Source: an uncultured Pseudacidovorax sp.
GTDB taxonomy: Bacteria > Pseudomonadota > Gammaproteobacteria > Burkholderiales > Burkholderiaceae_C
Reading direction: 5' to 3'
DNA length: 64,000 nucleotides
NCBI RefSeq assembly: GCF_913773995.1
Contig: NZ_CAJYES010000076.1
Span: forward strand, 36,962 to 100,961
The position numbers and the translations under genes were made by a program. Below, piece by piece: positions 53,695 to 62,791 of the stretch (its first letter is position 1; each line of letters starts with the position of its first letter). The notes below the pieces were generated by a model that saw only the letters and a program-made list of their open reading frames with translations, searched no databases and was not told where the DNA came from.

Positions 53695-54481
53695 GCGCGG
53701 GCTCCTGCGTGCGGGCGACCGGCAGGTGTGCATGGGCACGGCCCAGGTACACCTCGCGCACGCGCGGGTCGGCGGCGATCTCGGCCGGGCTGCCCTCGGT
53801 CAGCTGCCGGCCGGCCACCAGCACCGAGATGCGGCGGGCAAAGCGGAAGACGAGTTGCATGTCGTGCTCGATGAACAGCACCGCCACGTCGGCGGGCAGG
53901 GCGGCGACGGCGTCAAAGATCTCGCCGCTCTCGTCCTTGGGGACGCCAGCAGCGGGCTCGTCCAGCAGCAGCACGCGCGGGCGCGTGGCCATGGCCAGGG
54001 CGATCTCCAGCAGGCGCTGCTTGCCATAGGCGAGTTCGGCCACCGGCACATGGGCCAGGTCGCCCAGCCGCAGCAGGGCCAGCAGGCGCTCGGCCTCATC
54101 GTGCAGCGGCCGGTAGCGGGCGACGGGCTTCCACCACACGGCGCCGATGCGCTCGCGCTCGGCCAGGGCCAGCAGCACCGACTGCAGAGGCGTGAGCCGA
54201 GGGAAGAGGGCGTTGATCTGGAAGGTGCGGGCCAGGCCCCGGCGCACCCGCGCATCGGGCGACCAGGCGGTCACGTCCTGCCCGTCCAGCTGCACACGGC
54301 CTTCGGAGGGCTTGAGCACGCCGGTCAGCAGGTTGATCAGCGTGGTCTTGCCGGCGCCGTTCGGGCCGATGAGCGCATGCCGGTCGCCGGCCGCGAGCGA
54401 CAGGTTGACGCCCGCCACGGCCTGGAAGGCGCCGAAGCGCACGCCCAGGTTGTCGGTGTTGAGCAAGATGGGAGCGATCAT
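53687..54481 (-). CDS. livG: Branched-chain amino acid-type ABC transporter ATP-binding protein LivG
   Basis: LIGPNGAGKTTLINLLTGVLKPSEG, LAYGKQRLLEIALAMATRPRVLLLDEPAAG. Confidence 0.92.
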
Positions 54482-54492
54482 GGCGCACTCCC

Positions 54493-54621
54493 GTCGGGCC
54501 GATGGCCCACAAACCGGTCGGGCCGATGGCCCACACACCGTTCGGGCTGAGCCTGTCGAAGCCGGGGCGCGATCATGGTGCCTGCGCCGTTCTGCCCTTC
54601 GACAGGCTCAGGGCGAACGGA
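54493..54621. repeat. Two 24-bp direct repeats followed by an inverted pair of REP-like elements
   Basis: GTCGGGCCGATGGCCCACA at 54493 and 54517; GTTCGGGCTGAGCCTGTCGAAG (54540) and inverted CTTCGACAGGCTCAGGGCGAAC. Confidence 0.8.
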
Positions 54622-54641
54622 TTTGATGTTGCAGGCCCTGC

Positions 54642-55670
54642 TCACGTCGCACCTCCCGCGTCCCGGCGCCGGCCCTGCGTCAGCCGTGCCAGCAAGCCCA
54701 TCAGCCCCCCGCGGCCCACCAGTACCGCAGCGATCAGGAACAGCCCCAGCCAGAACATCCAGTACTGCGGATTCATGTCGGCGAAGCGGTCGTGCACCAG
54801 CATGTAGACCACCGCGCCGAGCATGCCGCCGTAGAGCCGCCCGGTGCCACCCAGCACCAGGATGATCAGCACCTCGGCCGAGCGGTTGAAGCCGATGGAC
54901 TCGATGCCCACGAACTGCGTGGTCTGCGCCAGCAGCGCGCCGGCGATGGCGGCCACGCCGGCCGAGAAGGCATAGGCCATGCGAAGCCGCGCATCCACCG
55001 GCGTGCCCAGCGCCAGCATGCGCTTGCGGTTGTCGTGGATGCCGCGCAGCGCCATGCCGAAGGGCGAGCGCAGCACCCGCCGCACCACCAGGAAGACGGC
55101 CAGCACCACCACGAAGCTGTAGACGAAGGCCGTGCGGCCGAAGAAGTCGAACTCGAAACGGCCCAGCAGTGGCGACACCGCCATGCCCTGCAACCCATCG
55201 GTACCGCCGGTGATGGCCGACAGCCGGTTGGCCAGCTCATAGAGCAGCACACAGACGGCGATGGTGATCATCAGCCGGGCCAGGTCGGTGCCGCGCACCA
55301 CCAGCCAGCTGAGCAGCCAGCCCAGCGCCAGGCCGACGGCCAGGGCCGCGGCCAGTCCGCTGATCGGCTCGCCCCAGCCATGCTTGGCCAGCAGGCCCGC
55401 CGCATAGGCGCCGGCGCCGAAGAAGGCCGCATGGCCCACGGTGAGGATGCCCGCATAGCCCAACGCCATGTCCAGCGACACGGCGAACAGGCCGAAGATC
55501 AGCACCTGACTCATCAGCGTGAGCTGCTCGGGCATCAGGAAGAAGCTGCTGGCCAGAGCCGCCCAGAACGCCGCTTCGGCGGCGATCTGGCGGCGCGGCG
55601 TCTTCACCGAATGGGCTCCGCCCGAAGCATGTCCGGCTTGCAGACCGGGCGCGCGTGCGATGCCGCTCAT
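54642..55670 (-). CDS. livM: Branched-chain amino acid-type ABC transporter permease LivM
   Basis: LIFGLFAVSLDMALGYAGILTVGHAAFFGAGAYAAGLL; VLGGTGRLYGGMLGAVVY. Confidence 0.92.
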   Translation of the reverse strand: MSGIARAPGLQAGHASGGAHSVKTPRRQIAAEAAFWAALASSFFLMPEQLTLMSQVLIFGLFAVSLDMALGYAGILTVGHAAFFGAGAYAAGLLAKHGWGEPISGLAAALAVGLALGWLLSWLVVRGTDLARLMITIAVCVLLYELANRLSAITGGTDGLQGMAVSPLLGRFEFDFFGRTAFVYSFVVVLAVFLVVRRVLRSPFGMALRGIHDNRKRMLALGTPVDARLRMAYAFSAGVAAIAGALLAQTTQFVGIESIGFNRSAEVLIILVLGGTGRLYGGMLGAVVYMLVHDRFADMNPQYWMFWLGLFLIAAVLVGRGGLMGLLARLTQGRRRDAGGAT

Positions 55671-56530
55671 GCCGTCGCCCCTTTTCGCACCACCAGCCCA
55701 TGGGGCCGCAGCAGCAGCATCACGATCATCACGCCGTAGATCAGGAAGGCGCCGGTCTGCGGCATGTAGTACTTGCCGGCCACGTCCACGATGCCCACCA
55801 GCAGCGCTGCGGCAAAGGGCCCGGTGATCGTGCCCGCGCCGCCCACGCACACCACCAGCAGGAAGTACACGAGGTATTTCAGCGCAAAGCCCGGCTCCAG
55901 CCCCAGCACGCCCAGGCTCAGCGCACCGCCCAGCCCGGCCAGGCCGCAGCCCAGCGAGAAGGTCAGCAGAAAGAGCCGCTGCACATGGATGCCGGTGCCG
56001 GCCGCCACGCGCTGGTTGTCCACCGCGGCGCGCACCATGGCGCCGTAGCGGGTGCGGCCCAGTACCAGCAGCAGGGCGGCCAGCACCGCCAGGCCGCAGC
56101 CGATCAGGAACAGGCGGTAGCGGCCCAGCCCCACGCCGGCCACTTCGATCTGGCCCTGCAGCCACAGCGGCAGCGTGAAGGGCTGCGGCGAGGGCCCGAA
56201 GAGCCAGGTGAAGGCCGCGATGGACACGAACACCAGCCCGATGGACAGCAGCACCTGGTCCAGCGGATGCGCGCGGTACAGGCGCCGGTACAACAGCCAT
56301 TCCAGCATTGCGCCCAGCAGCGCCGAGGCGACGAAGGCGGCCAGCAGCGCCAGCCCGAAGCCCACGCCGTGGGCATTCATCAGCACGGCCGCCGCATAGC
56401 CGCCCGCCATGGCGAAGCTGCCATGCGCCAGGTTGACGAAGTTCATCAGCCCCATGGTCACCGACAGCCCCACCGCCATCAGGAAGAGGAGCATGCCGTA
56501 GGCCACTCCATCGAAAAGCACGACCGCCAT
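55667..56530 (-). CDS. livH: Branched-chain amino acid-type ABC transporter permease LivH
   Basis: LFDGVAYGMLLFLMAVGLSVTMGLMNFVNLAHGSFAMAGGY. Confidence 0.92.
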   Translation of the reverse strand: MAVVLFDGVAYGMLLFLMAVGLSVTMGLMNFVNLAHGSFAMAGGYAAAVLMNAHGVGFGLALLAAFVASALLGAMLEWLLYRRLYRAHPLDQVLLSIGLVFVSIAAFTWLFGPSPQPFTLPLWLQGQIEVAGVGLGRYRLFLIGCGLAVLAALLLVLGRTRYGAMVRAAVDNQRVAAGTGIHVQRLFLLTFSLGCGLAGLGGALSLGVLGLEPGFALKYLVYFLLVVCVGGAGTITGPFAAALLVGIVDVAGKYYMPQTGAFLIYGVMIVMLLLRPHGLVVRKGATA

Positions 56531-56564
56531 CTGCCGCTGTTCCTCCGCGCGTCGCCGGCTCGCC

Positions 56565-57755
56565 TTACTTGGCTTCCTTGGCCGGGTCCTTCACGCGGTC
56601 GAACTTGTCGAACTCCACGTTGACCAGCTGGCCGTCCTTGGTCTTCTCGACCTTGCGGATGTAGACCGTCTGCACGATGTCGCGCGTGGCCGGGTCGATC
56701 TCGATGGGGCCGCGCGGGCTTTCGAAGGCCACGCCCTTGAGCGCTTCCATCACCTTGTCGCCCGAGGCTTCGGCACCGGCCTTCTTGTAGGCCAGCTCGA
56801 TGGCGGTCATGGCGTCGTAGGCGGTGATGGCGAAGTAGCTCGGGCGCAGCTGGGTGCCGAACTCGGCCACGAAGTCCTTCACGAACTTCTCGTTCTTGGC
56901 CGACTTGTGGGCGTAGGAGTAGTGGTGCGCCGTCACCAGGCCCAGAGCCACGTCGCCGGTGGCCTGCAGGTAGCTGTCGTCGGTGGCCTCGCCGGTGGCG
57001 TAGAGCTTGATGCCGGCTTCGTCCATCCCGCGCTCCTTCCAGACCTTGAGGAATGCCGGCGGCATCACGCCCGAGGGAAAGAAGAAGAACACGGCCTGCG
57101 GCTTGGCGTCCTTGATGCGCTGGACATAGGCCGAGAAGTCGGGGTTGTTCATGGGCGTGCGCACCTCGCCCACCACCTTGCCGCCGCCTTCGGTGAAGGC
57201 CTTCTTGAAGGCCGTCTCGGCATCGGTGCCCGAGGCATAGTCGGCCACCACCGTGTAGGCCTCCTTGACGCCGTTCCTGAGCATCCACCGCGCCATCGGA
57301 TCGGCCATCTGCTGCACGGTGAAGGAGACGCGCGCCACATAGGGCGAGCTGGTGGTGATGCCGGACGAGGCGGCGTTCATCACCACCACCGGCACCTTGG
57401 CCTGGGCGGCGACGGCACCCACCGCATAGGCATTGGGGCTGAAGTCCAGGCCGGTGAGCACGCTCACCTTGTCGCGCACGATCAGCTCCTGCGCGATGCG
57501 CTTGGCGGCATCGGGCGCCGGGCCGGCGGTGTCTTTCTTGACGATCTCCACCGCGCGCCCGGCGATCTTGCCGCCATGCTCCTTGAGGTAGAGCGCCACC
57601 CCGGCATCGAACTGCCGGCCGTAGTCGGCATAGGGCCCCGAGTAGGTGGCGATCAGCCCGATGCGCAGCGGCTCCGCCGCCTGGGCGGCAGCGCCCATCA
57701 GGCCCAGGCAGGCAACAGCAATCGCGCCCAGGGCGCTTCTCTTGGTGACGGTCAT
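56565..57755 (-). CDS. ABC transporter substrate-binding protein (LivK type)
   Basis: Signal peptide; LRIGLIATYSGPYADYGRQFDAGVALYLKEHGGKIAGRAVEIVKKDTAGPAPDAAKRIAQELI. Confidence 0.92.
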   Translation of the reverse strand: MTVTKRSALGAIAVACLGLMGAAAQAAEPLRIGLIATYSGPYADYGRQFDAGVALYLKEHGGKIAGRAVEIVKKDTAGPAPDAAKRIAQELIVRDKVSVLTGLDFSPNAYAVGAVAAQAKVPVVVMNAASSGITTSSPYVARVSFTVQQMADPMARWMLRNGVKEAYTVVADYASGTDAETAFKKAFTEGGGKVVGEVRTPMNNPDFSAYVQRIKDAKPQAVFFFFPSGVMPPAFLKVWKERGMDEAGIKLYATGEATDDSYLQATGDVALGLVTAHHYSYAHKSAKNEKFVKDFVAEFGTQLRPSYFAITAYDAMTAIELAYKKAGAEASGDKVMEALKGVAFESPRGPIEIDPATRDIVQTVYIRKVEKTKDGQLVNVEFDKFDRVKDPAKEAK

Positions 57756-57829
57756 CGCAGAAATCCTCGTTAGAACAGCAAACAAAACCTTGGGCGTAGA
57801 TAACTGCACAGCAGGCCAAACGTCAGAGG

Positions 57830-57906
57830 GCCGCGGAGCAGGCCATGCCGATGGCACTCGCGGAACTGGCTTTGCCAGGCCGCGGAGTGCGCCCCCTGGG
57901 GGGGAG
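57830..57906 (-). repeat. Interspersed GC-rich repeat, copy B
   Basis: Reverse complement CCCCCCCAGGGGGCGCACTCCGCGGCCTGGCAAAGCCAG...GCATGGCCTGCTCCGCGGCC aligns with copy A. Confidence 0.8.
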
Positions 57907-57942
57907 GCGGCTACACGAAGTGAGCAAGCAACGGGGGGGTTG

Positions 57943-59382
57943 TCAGTACATATCGAAATACTCGCGGTGCTCCCACTCGGAGACCTCCAGGTTGAACCGC
58001 GCGATCTCCGCCTGCTTGATGTGGCAGTAGTAGTCCACGAAGGCGCGGCCGAGTCGCTCGACCAGCACCTCGTCGACCTGCAGCGCGACCAGCGCATCGC
58101 CCAGCGACCGGGGCAGCGGCTCGGCCGGCGTGTCGTAGGGCGCGTCGGCGCTGGGGCCGGGGTCGAGGCGGCGCGCCATGCCGTCGAGGCCAGCGTGGAT
58201 CTGCGAGGCCAGGTACAGGTACGGATTGGCCGTGGGTTCGCCCACGCGGTTCTCGATGCGGGTGCCGGCATCGCCAGGTCCGCCCAGCACGCGCAGCATG
58301 GCGCCGCGGTTGTCGCGGGCCCAGATGGCGCGGTCGGGCGCCAGCGAGAAGGGTCGATAACGCCGGTAGCCGTTGATCGTCGGGCAGGCCAGCACCGAGG
58401 CGCCCACCGCATGGGCCTTGAGGCCGGCCAGCCAATGCATGCCCAGCGGGCTCAGGTCGCCTGCGCCTTCCTCGGGGATGAAGGCGTTGACCCCATCGCT
58501 GCGCCGCCGCAGCGACTGGTGCAGGTGCCAGCCGCTGGACATCACGTTGGGGATCTTCGGCCGGCACATGAAGGTGGCGTGCCAGCCCTGCCGCTGGCAG
58601 ATCTGCTTGATGGCGCTGCGCAGCAGGACCATGGTGTCGGCGGGCGTCAGGCCCGCGGTGGGGCCGAAGGTGAGCTCGAACTGGCTGGGGCCAAACTCGA
58701 TCTCCAGCGAACGCAGTGGCAGGCCCAGCGCGATGAGCTGGTCGTGCAGCACCTGCATCACCGCATCGACGCGGTCGTAGCGCAGCTCGGTGAGGTACTG
58801 GTGGCCGTGCGACAGCAATGACACGCGTGGCGGCTCGCCGGGCTGACCCGAATCGGCCAGGCCCATGCGCGCATCGTCGAGCTGGAAGACGTGGAACTCC
58901 ACCTCCAGCCCGGCGACGAAGTCCAGGCCCTCGCGGCCCAGTTCATCCACCGCCTTCTGCAGGATGCGCCGCGTGGCGAAGGGACAGGGGCTGCCATCGG
59001 CCATGTAGGCATCGCACAGCACCCAGCCGGTCTTCTTGGCCCAGGGCAGGATGCGGGAGGTGCCGGGGTCGGCCACCAGCGTGAAGTCGGCGCCGCCTTG
59101 CAGTCCGGGCAGTGCAAAGCCGCCGCCGGCGCTGAAGACCGGGAACACCGTCTTGTGCGAGGTGTCCTTGGCCAGCAGGGTGGTGGTGAGGTTGACGCCG
59201 CCGCGCAGGGCGCTGCGGGCCTCGCTGGCCACCAGGGTCTTGCCGCGCAGCAGGCCGTGCTGGTCGGGCCAGGCGAAGCGCACCACGTCCACCTCGCCGC
59301 TGGCCAGGCGCCGGTCCAGCTCGGCGGCCTGGCGGGCCTGCTCGTCGGTCCACAGGCCGTGGCGGTCCACGAAGCTCGCCAT
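57943..59382 (-). CDS. Glutamine synthetase-like protein (type III / gamma-glutamyl-amine ligase-like)
   Basis: VDVVRFAWPDQHGLLRGKTL, SLEIEFGPSQFELTFGPTAGLTPADTMVLLRSAIKQI, MSSGWHLHQSL, ENRVGEPTANPYLYLASQIHAGLDGM. Confidence 0.9.
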   Translation of the reverse strand: MASFVDRHGLWTDEQARQAAELDRRLASGEVDVVRFAWPDQHGLLRGKTLVASEARSALRGGVNLTTTLLAKDTSHKTVFPVFSAGGGFALPGLQGGADFTLVADPGTSRILPWAKKTGWVLCDAYMADGSPCPFATRRILQKAVDELGREGLDFVAGLEVEFHVFQLDDARMGLADSGQPGEPPRVSLLSHGHQYLTELRYDRVDAVMQVLHDQLIALGLPLRSLEIEFGPSQFELTFGPTAGLTPADTMVLLRSAIKQICQRQGWHATFMCRPKIPNVMSSGWHLHQSLRRRSDGVNAFIPEEGAGDLSPLGMHWLAGLKAHAVGASVLACPTINGYRRYRPFSLAPDRAIWARDNRGAMLRVLGGPGDAGTRIENRVGEPTANPYLYLASQIHAGLDGMARRLDPGPSADAPYDTPAEPLPRSLGDALVALQVDEVLVERLGRAFVDYYCHIKQAEIARFNLEVSEWEHREYFDMY

Positions 59383-59387
59383 GGCGC

Positions 59388-60728
59388 TCAGCCCGCCTTG
59401 CCCTGGGTCAGCCGGGCGGCGGCCCAACTGCTCTTGAGGCGGCGCTCGCGGTCGGCCTCGCGCCAGTAGGCGTCGTTGTCGCTGCCGCGGTCGTTCACGC
59501 CGTCGATGGAGGGCGGGCCGCTGAAGGCGGCGGCCTGGTCGGCGCCGATCAGCAGCGGCGCTTCGCGCTCGCCGCGCTGCACGCTCTCGATGGCGCGCAC
59601 CAGCATGCGCCGGAAGGTGATGATGCCCTTGTCGGTGGCGCCCAGGTGCTCGCGGCTGCGGTCCTGGATGGAGCCCTGCGATTCGCAGGCCCACTGGTCG
59701 TGCACATTGATGTCCATGCCCATGCCGGTGAAGGTCTGGTTGGCCTGCTCCTGCACGTCGTAGCCGTACTGGTTGGACTTGTTGCGGCGCGAGATGTAGT
59801 CGGGCAGCTCGATGGTGGCCAGGCGCTGCTCGCGCATCTGCTGCTTGTCCACCGGGCCGGTGAAGCTGGTGAAGATGGCGTACCAGTAGGTGTGGGTGTC
59901 GTCCACCGGCACATGCCATTGGGTGATGGTCATCTCCGCGCTCATCGGGATGACGAAGGCCTGCGGGAACATCACGTTGGTCACGCGCACATGCGTGGCC
60001 TTTTCATCGAGCTTGCGCAGCGTGGTCAGGCGCATGCCGTATTCGGTGGGCTCCACCGCGATCTCGGGCCGGTCGTATTCGCGCAGCACCTTGGTGATGG
60101 GCAGGTCGGAATCGGCCGAGGCGCCGCGGAACTGCTTGCCGTAGCTCTCGGAGGTGTCCTCGTCCTCGAAGAAGCGGTGCAGGAAGGAGGCATGGGCCGG
60201 GTCCATGCCCACCTCCAACGCCTGCAGCCAGTTGCATTCCCACAGGCCCTTGAAGGCGAAGGTGTGCGTGCCGGGTGCGACGAAGCAGTCGAACTCCGGA
60301 AAGGCCGGCGGCTCGCCCGGGCCGATGTACGCGAAGACGATGCCCGAGCGCTCCACCACCGGGTAGGCGCCCTGTTTGATGCGCGTGCACATCTTGCTGC
60401 CCACGGGCTCGGCGGGCGTTTCCAGGCATTGGCCGGTGGCGTCGAACAGCCAGCCGTGGAAGGGGCAGCGCAGGCCGCCGTCTTCCAGACGGCCGAAGGC
60501 CAGGTCGGCGCCGCGGTGCGGACAGTCGCGGTCGAGCAGGCCCAGGCGGCCGGTCTCGTCGCGGAACAGCACGAAGTCCTGGCCCATCAGCTTGACGGCC
60601 TTGAGCGGGCGCGGGCCGTCCAGCTCTTCCAGCAGCGCGACGGGCTGCCAGTAGCGCCGCAGCAGTTCGCCCGCGGGCTTGCCGGGAGCGACGCGGGTCA
60701 TGAAATCGTTCTGTTCCTGGGTGATCAT
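59388..60728 (-). CDS. Rieske [2Fe-2S] aromatic-ring/amine oxygenase alpha subunit (phthalate 4,5-dioxygenase-like)
   Basis: Rieske CPHRGADLAFGRLEDGGLRCPFHGW; catalytic-domain motif NWLQALEVGMDPAHASFLHR. Confidence 0.92.
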   Translation of the reverse strand: MITQEQNDFMTRVAPGKPAGELLRRYWQPVALLEELDGPRPLKAVKLMGQDFVLFRDETGRLGLLDRDCPHRGADLAFGRLEDGGLRCPFHGWLFDATGQCLETPAEPVGSKMCTRIKQGAYPVVERSGIVFAYIGPGEPPAFPEFDCFVAPGTHTFAFKGLWECNWLQALEVGMDPAHASFLHRFFEDEDTSESYGKQFRGASADSDLPITKVLREYDRPEIAVEPTEYGMRLTTLRKLDEKATHVRVTNVMFPQAFVIPMSAEMTITQWHVPVDDTHTYWYAIFTSFTGPVDKQQMREQRLATIELPDYISRRNKSNQYGYDVQEQANQTFTGMGMDINVHDQWACESQGSIQDRSREHLGATDKGIITFRRMLVRAIESVQRGEREAPLLIGADQAAAFSGPPSIDGVNDRGSDNDAYWREADRERRLKSSWAAARLTQGKAG

Positions 60729-60757
60729 GGGCTACTCCATCGAGGGGCTGCACATCG

Positions 60758-60777
60758 TTGTATGCAATTGCATGCAG
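60758..60777. promoter_or_regulatory. Candidate GntR operator, two abutting decamers
   Basis: TTGTATGCAA (60758-60767) directly followed by TTGCATGCAG (60768-60777). Confidence 0.55.
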
Positions 60778-60923
60778 TGTCGCGCCAGAGCTTGTGTTTC
60801 GTCAATGGTGGGCAAGCAGCTCGGCGGCACGATGCGAGGTCATTTTTCCTGTGTTGGGTAGGTATGAGGCGCGGGAATGCACCAGTGACGGGCATTACTG
60901 CCGTTGACAAGGAGATCCCTCTT

Positions 60924-60933
60924 CTGCATGCAA
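60924..60933. promoter_or_regulatory. Second candidate GntR operator
   Basis: CTGCATGCAA, exact reverse complement of the decamer at 60768-60777, upstream of gntR gene. Confidence 0.5.
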
Positions 60934-61010
60934 CTTGCGCGCCAAGGTGCGCCATGGGCATGCCGCTGCACGCCGGCGCCTAGAATCCGCGGCAGCTTCG
61001 GAACTGCGCC

Positions 61011-61748
61011 ATGGACTCCCAACAATCACGCGTGCTCGTCCAACTCCGGGACATGATCCTCAAGGGCGAATTCGGCCCCGGCGAGCGCCTGGCGGAGATC
61101 CCGCTCTCGGAGCGCCTCGGCGCCTCGCGCACGCCGGTGCGGCTCGCGCTGGCCAGCCTGGAGCACGAGGGCCTGATCGAGCCCTCGCCCTCGGGCGGCT
61201 ACCAGATGCGGGCCTTCACCTCGCGCGAGATCGCCGACGCCATCCGCGTTCGCGGCGTGATCGAGGGCTTTGCGGCCCGCCTGCTGGCGGAGGACGGCGC
61301 CTCGCGCCAGCTGCTGCGCCAGTTGCACGACTGCCTCGACGAAGGCGACCGCGCCGTCAACAAGCCCACCATGGAGCTGGACGACTACGCCGCCTATGTG
61401 GAGATGAACGACCGCTTCCATCGCCTGATCCTCGAAGGCTGCGGCAATGCGGCCGTGCTGCGCACGCTGGACATGCTGGCCAGCCAGCCCTTCGCCGCGC
61501 CCAGCGCCATGCTGCCCATGCAGTCGTCGATGGAAGAGGGCCAGCAGTGGATGCGCCAGGCCCACCGCACCCACCATGCCCTCGTGCAGGCCATCGAGCG
61601 CGGCCAGGGCTCGCGCGCCCAGGCGCTGGGCGAGGAGCATGTGGAAATCGCCCGCATGAACCTGGACTACGCGCTGGAGCGGCCCGACCTGGCCGCGCAA
61701 CTGATGCCCGGCATGCGCCTCGTGGCTGGCAGCCGCGGCCGGAGCTGA
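61011..61748 (+). CDS. GntR family (FadR/VanR-like) transcriptional regulator
   Basis: MILKGEFGPGERLAEIPLSERLGASRTPVRLALASLEHEGLIEPSPSGGYQMRAFT and C-terminal FCD-like helices. Confidence 0.93.
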   Translation: MDSQQSRVLVQLRDMILKGEFGPGERLAEIPLSERLGASRTPVRLALASLEHEGLIEPSPSGGYQMRAFTSREIADAIRVRGVIEGFAARLLAEDGASRQLLRQLHDCLDEGDRAVNKPTMELDDYAAYVEMNDRFHRLILEGCGNAAVLRTLDMLASQPFAAPSAMLPMQSSMEEGQQWMRQAHRTHHALVQAIERGQGSRAQALGEEHVEIARMNLDYALERPDLAAQLMPGMRLVAGSRGRS

Positions 61749-61758
61749 CAACCGTCGC

Positions 61759-62679
61759 TCAGCCTGCGGCAGCCCGAGCGGCGCGTTGCTGAAGCAGTTC
61801 GACAAACGCGAGGGCCGGCGGCGACAGTGCCAGCCCGCGGCGCTGGTAGATGTAGTAGGGCCGGCGCATCTCCGGCCCCCGCAACTCGATGAAGCGCAGG
61901 CCGAAGTTGTCGGCGAAGGACCGCGCATAGTCCGGCACCGCCGCCAGCCCGGTGCCCACGCCGACCAGCGCCAGCGCGGTGGTCAGGTACTCCACTTCGG
62001 CGGCGGTCTGCAGCGAGAGCGAGGCATCGTGCGCATGCAGGTGCCGCTCCAGGTGGCGGTTGAACTCGCTCGAATAGAGCACCCAGCGCTCGTTGCGCAA
62101 CTCGTCCCAGGCCACGGCCTTGCGCCCGGCCAGCGGGTGGCCGGCGGCGCAGACCAGGCGGATCGGCACGTCCATCAGGAAGGTGCGGGCCACGTCCTCG
62201 CCGGTGGGTCGCTCGGGCCCCACACCCAGTTCGGCATCGCCACGGCGCACCGTGCCCACCACCGCATCGGCCGTGGCGTCCGCCATGCGCAGGCCGATCT
62301 CTGGGTGGGCGGCCTCGAACTCGCCCAGCACGGCCGCCACCCAGGTGCAGGCCAGCATCTGCGGCGCGACCACGCGCAGCAGGCCGGTGCGCAGCGAGCG
62401 CAGGTCCGAGGCGCCTTCGGCCATCTGCTGCAGGTCGTCCAGGATGCGTCGGGCCAGCGGCAGCAACTGGCGGCCGGCCTCGGTGAGCGTCACGTTCTGG
62501 CCGCGGTCGAAGAGCTGCAGGCCCAGCGCTTCTTCGAGCTGCTGCACCAGCATGCTGACGGCCGACTGCGTGAGGTGGAGCTGCCGCGCCGCCGCCGTGA
62601 AGCTGCCCGCGCGGGCCACGGCGGCAAAGGCGCGCATCTGCCGCAGGCTGAGGGCGTTGAGGGTGGGGGAAGGCTGCAC
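61759..62679 (-). CDS. LysR family transcriptional regulator
   Basis: LRQMRAFAAVARAGSFTAAARQLHLTQSAVSMLVQQLEEALGLQLFDR. Confidence 0.94.
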   Translation of the reverse strand: MQPSPTLNALSLRQMRAFAAVARAGSFTAAARQLHLTQSAVSMLVQQLEEALGLQLFDRGQNVTLTEAGRQLLPLARRILDDLQQMAEGASDLRSLRTGLLRVVAPQMLACTWVAAVLGEFEAAHPEIGLRMADATADAVVGTVRRGDAELGVGPERPTGEDVARTFLMDVPIRLVCAAGHPLAGRKAVAWDELRNERWVLYSSEFNRHLERHLHAHDASLSLQTAAEVEYLTTALALVGVGTGLAAVPDYARSFADNFGLRFIELRGPEMRRPYYIYQRRGLALSPPALAFVELLQQRAARAAAG

Positions 62680-62727
62680 CAGCGTGGAACGGGCAAGGCA
62701 ATGGGAGGTGGCTGATTATCAGAAGTC

Positions 62728-62743
62728 TTGATGGGCCCATGAA
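62728..62743. promoter_or_regulatory. Candidate LysR operator palindrome
   Basis: TTGATGGGCCCATGAA with perfect ATGGGCCCAT core, in the lysR/dadA-like divergent intergenic region. Confidence 0.4.
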
Positions 62744-62791
62744 AAGAATTGGCTGGCTTGATGGCGCTCAAGCTTTCCAGAATGCCGGCCC

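Noticed and set aside
54482-54538. N-terminal extension of LivG (MCGPSARPVCGPSARRECA)
   Set aside because: Produced by reading through the 24-bp repeats; the conserved LivG start is MIAPILLNTDNLGVRFG at 54481.
54493-54540. 24-bp tandem repeat considered as a possible CRISPR fragment
   Set aside because: Repeats abut with no unique spacers, only two units, no cas genes; better explained as REP-arm duplication.
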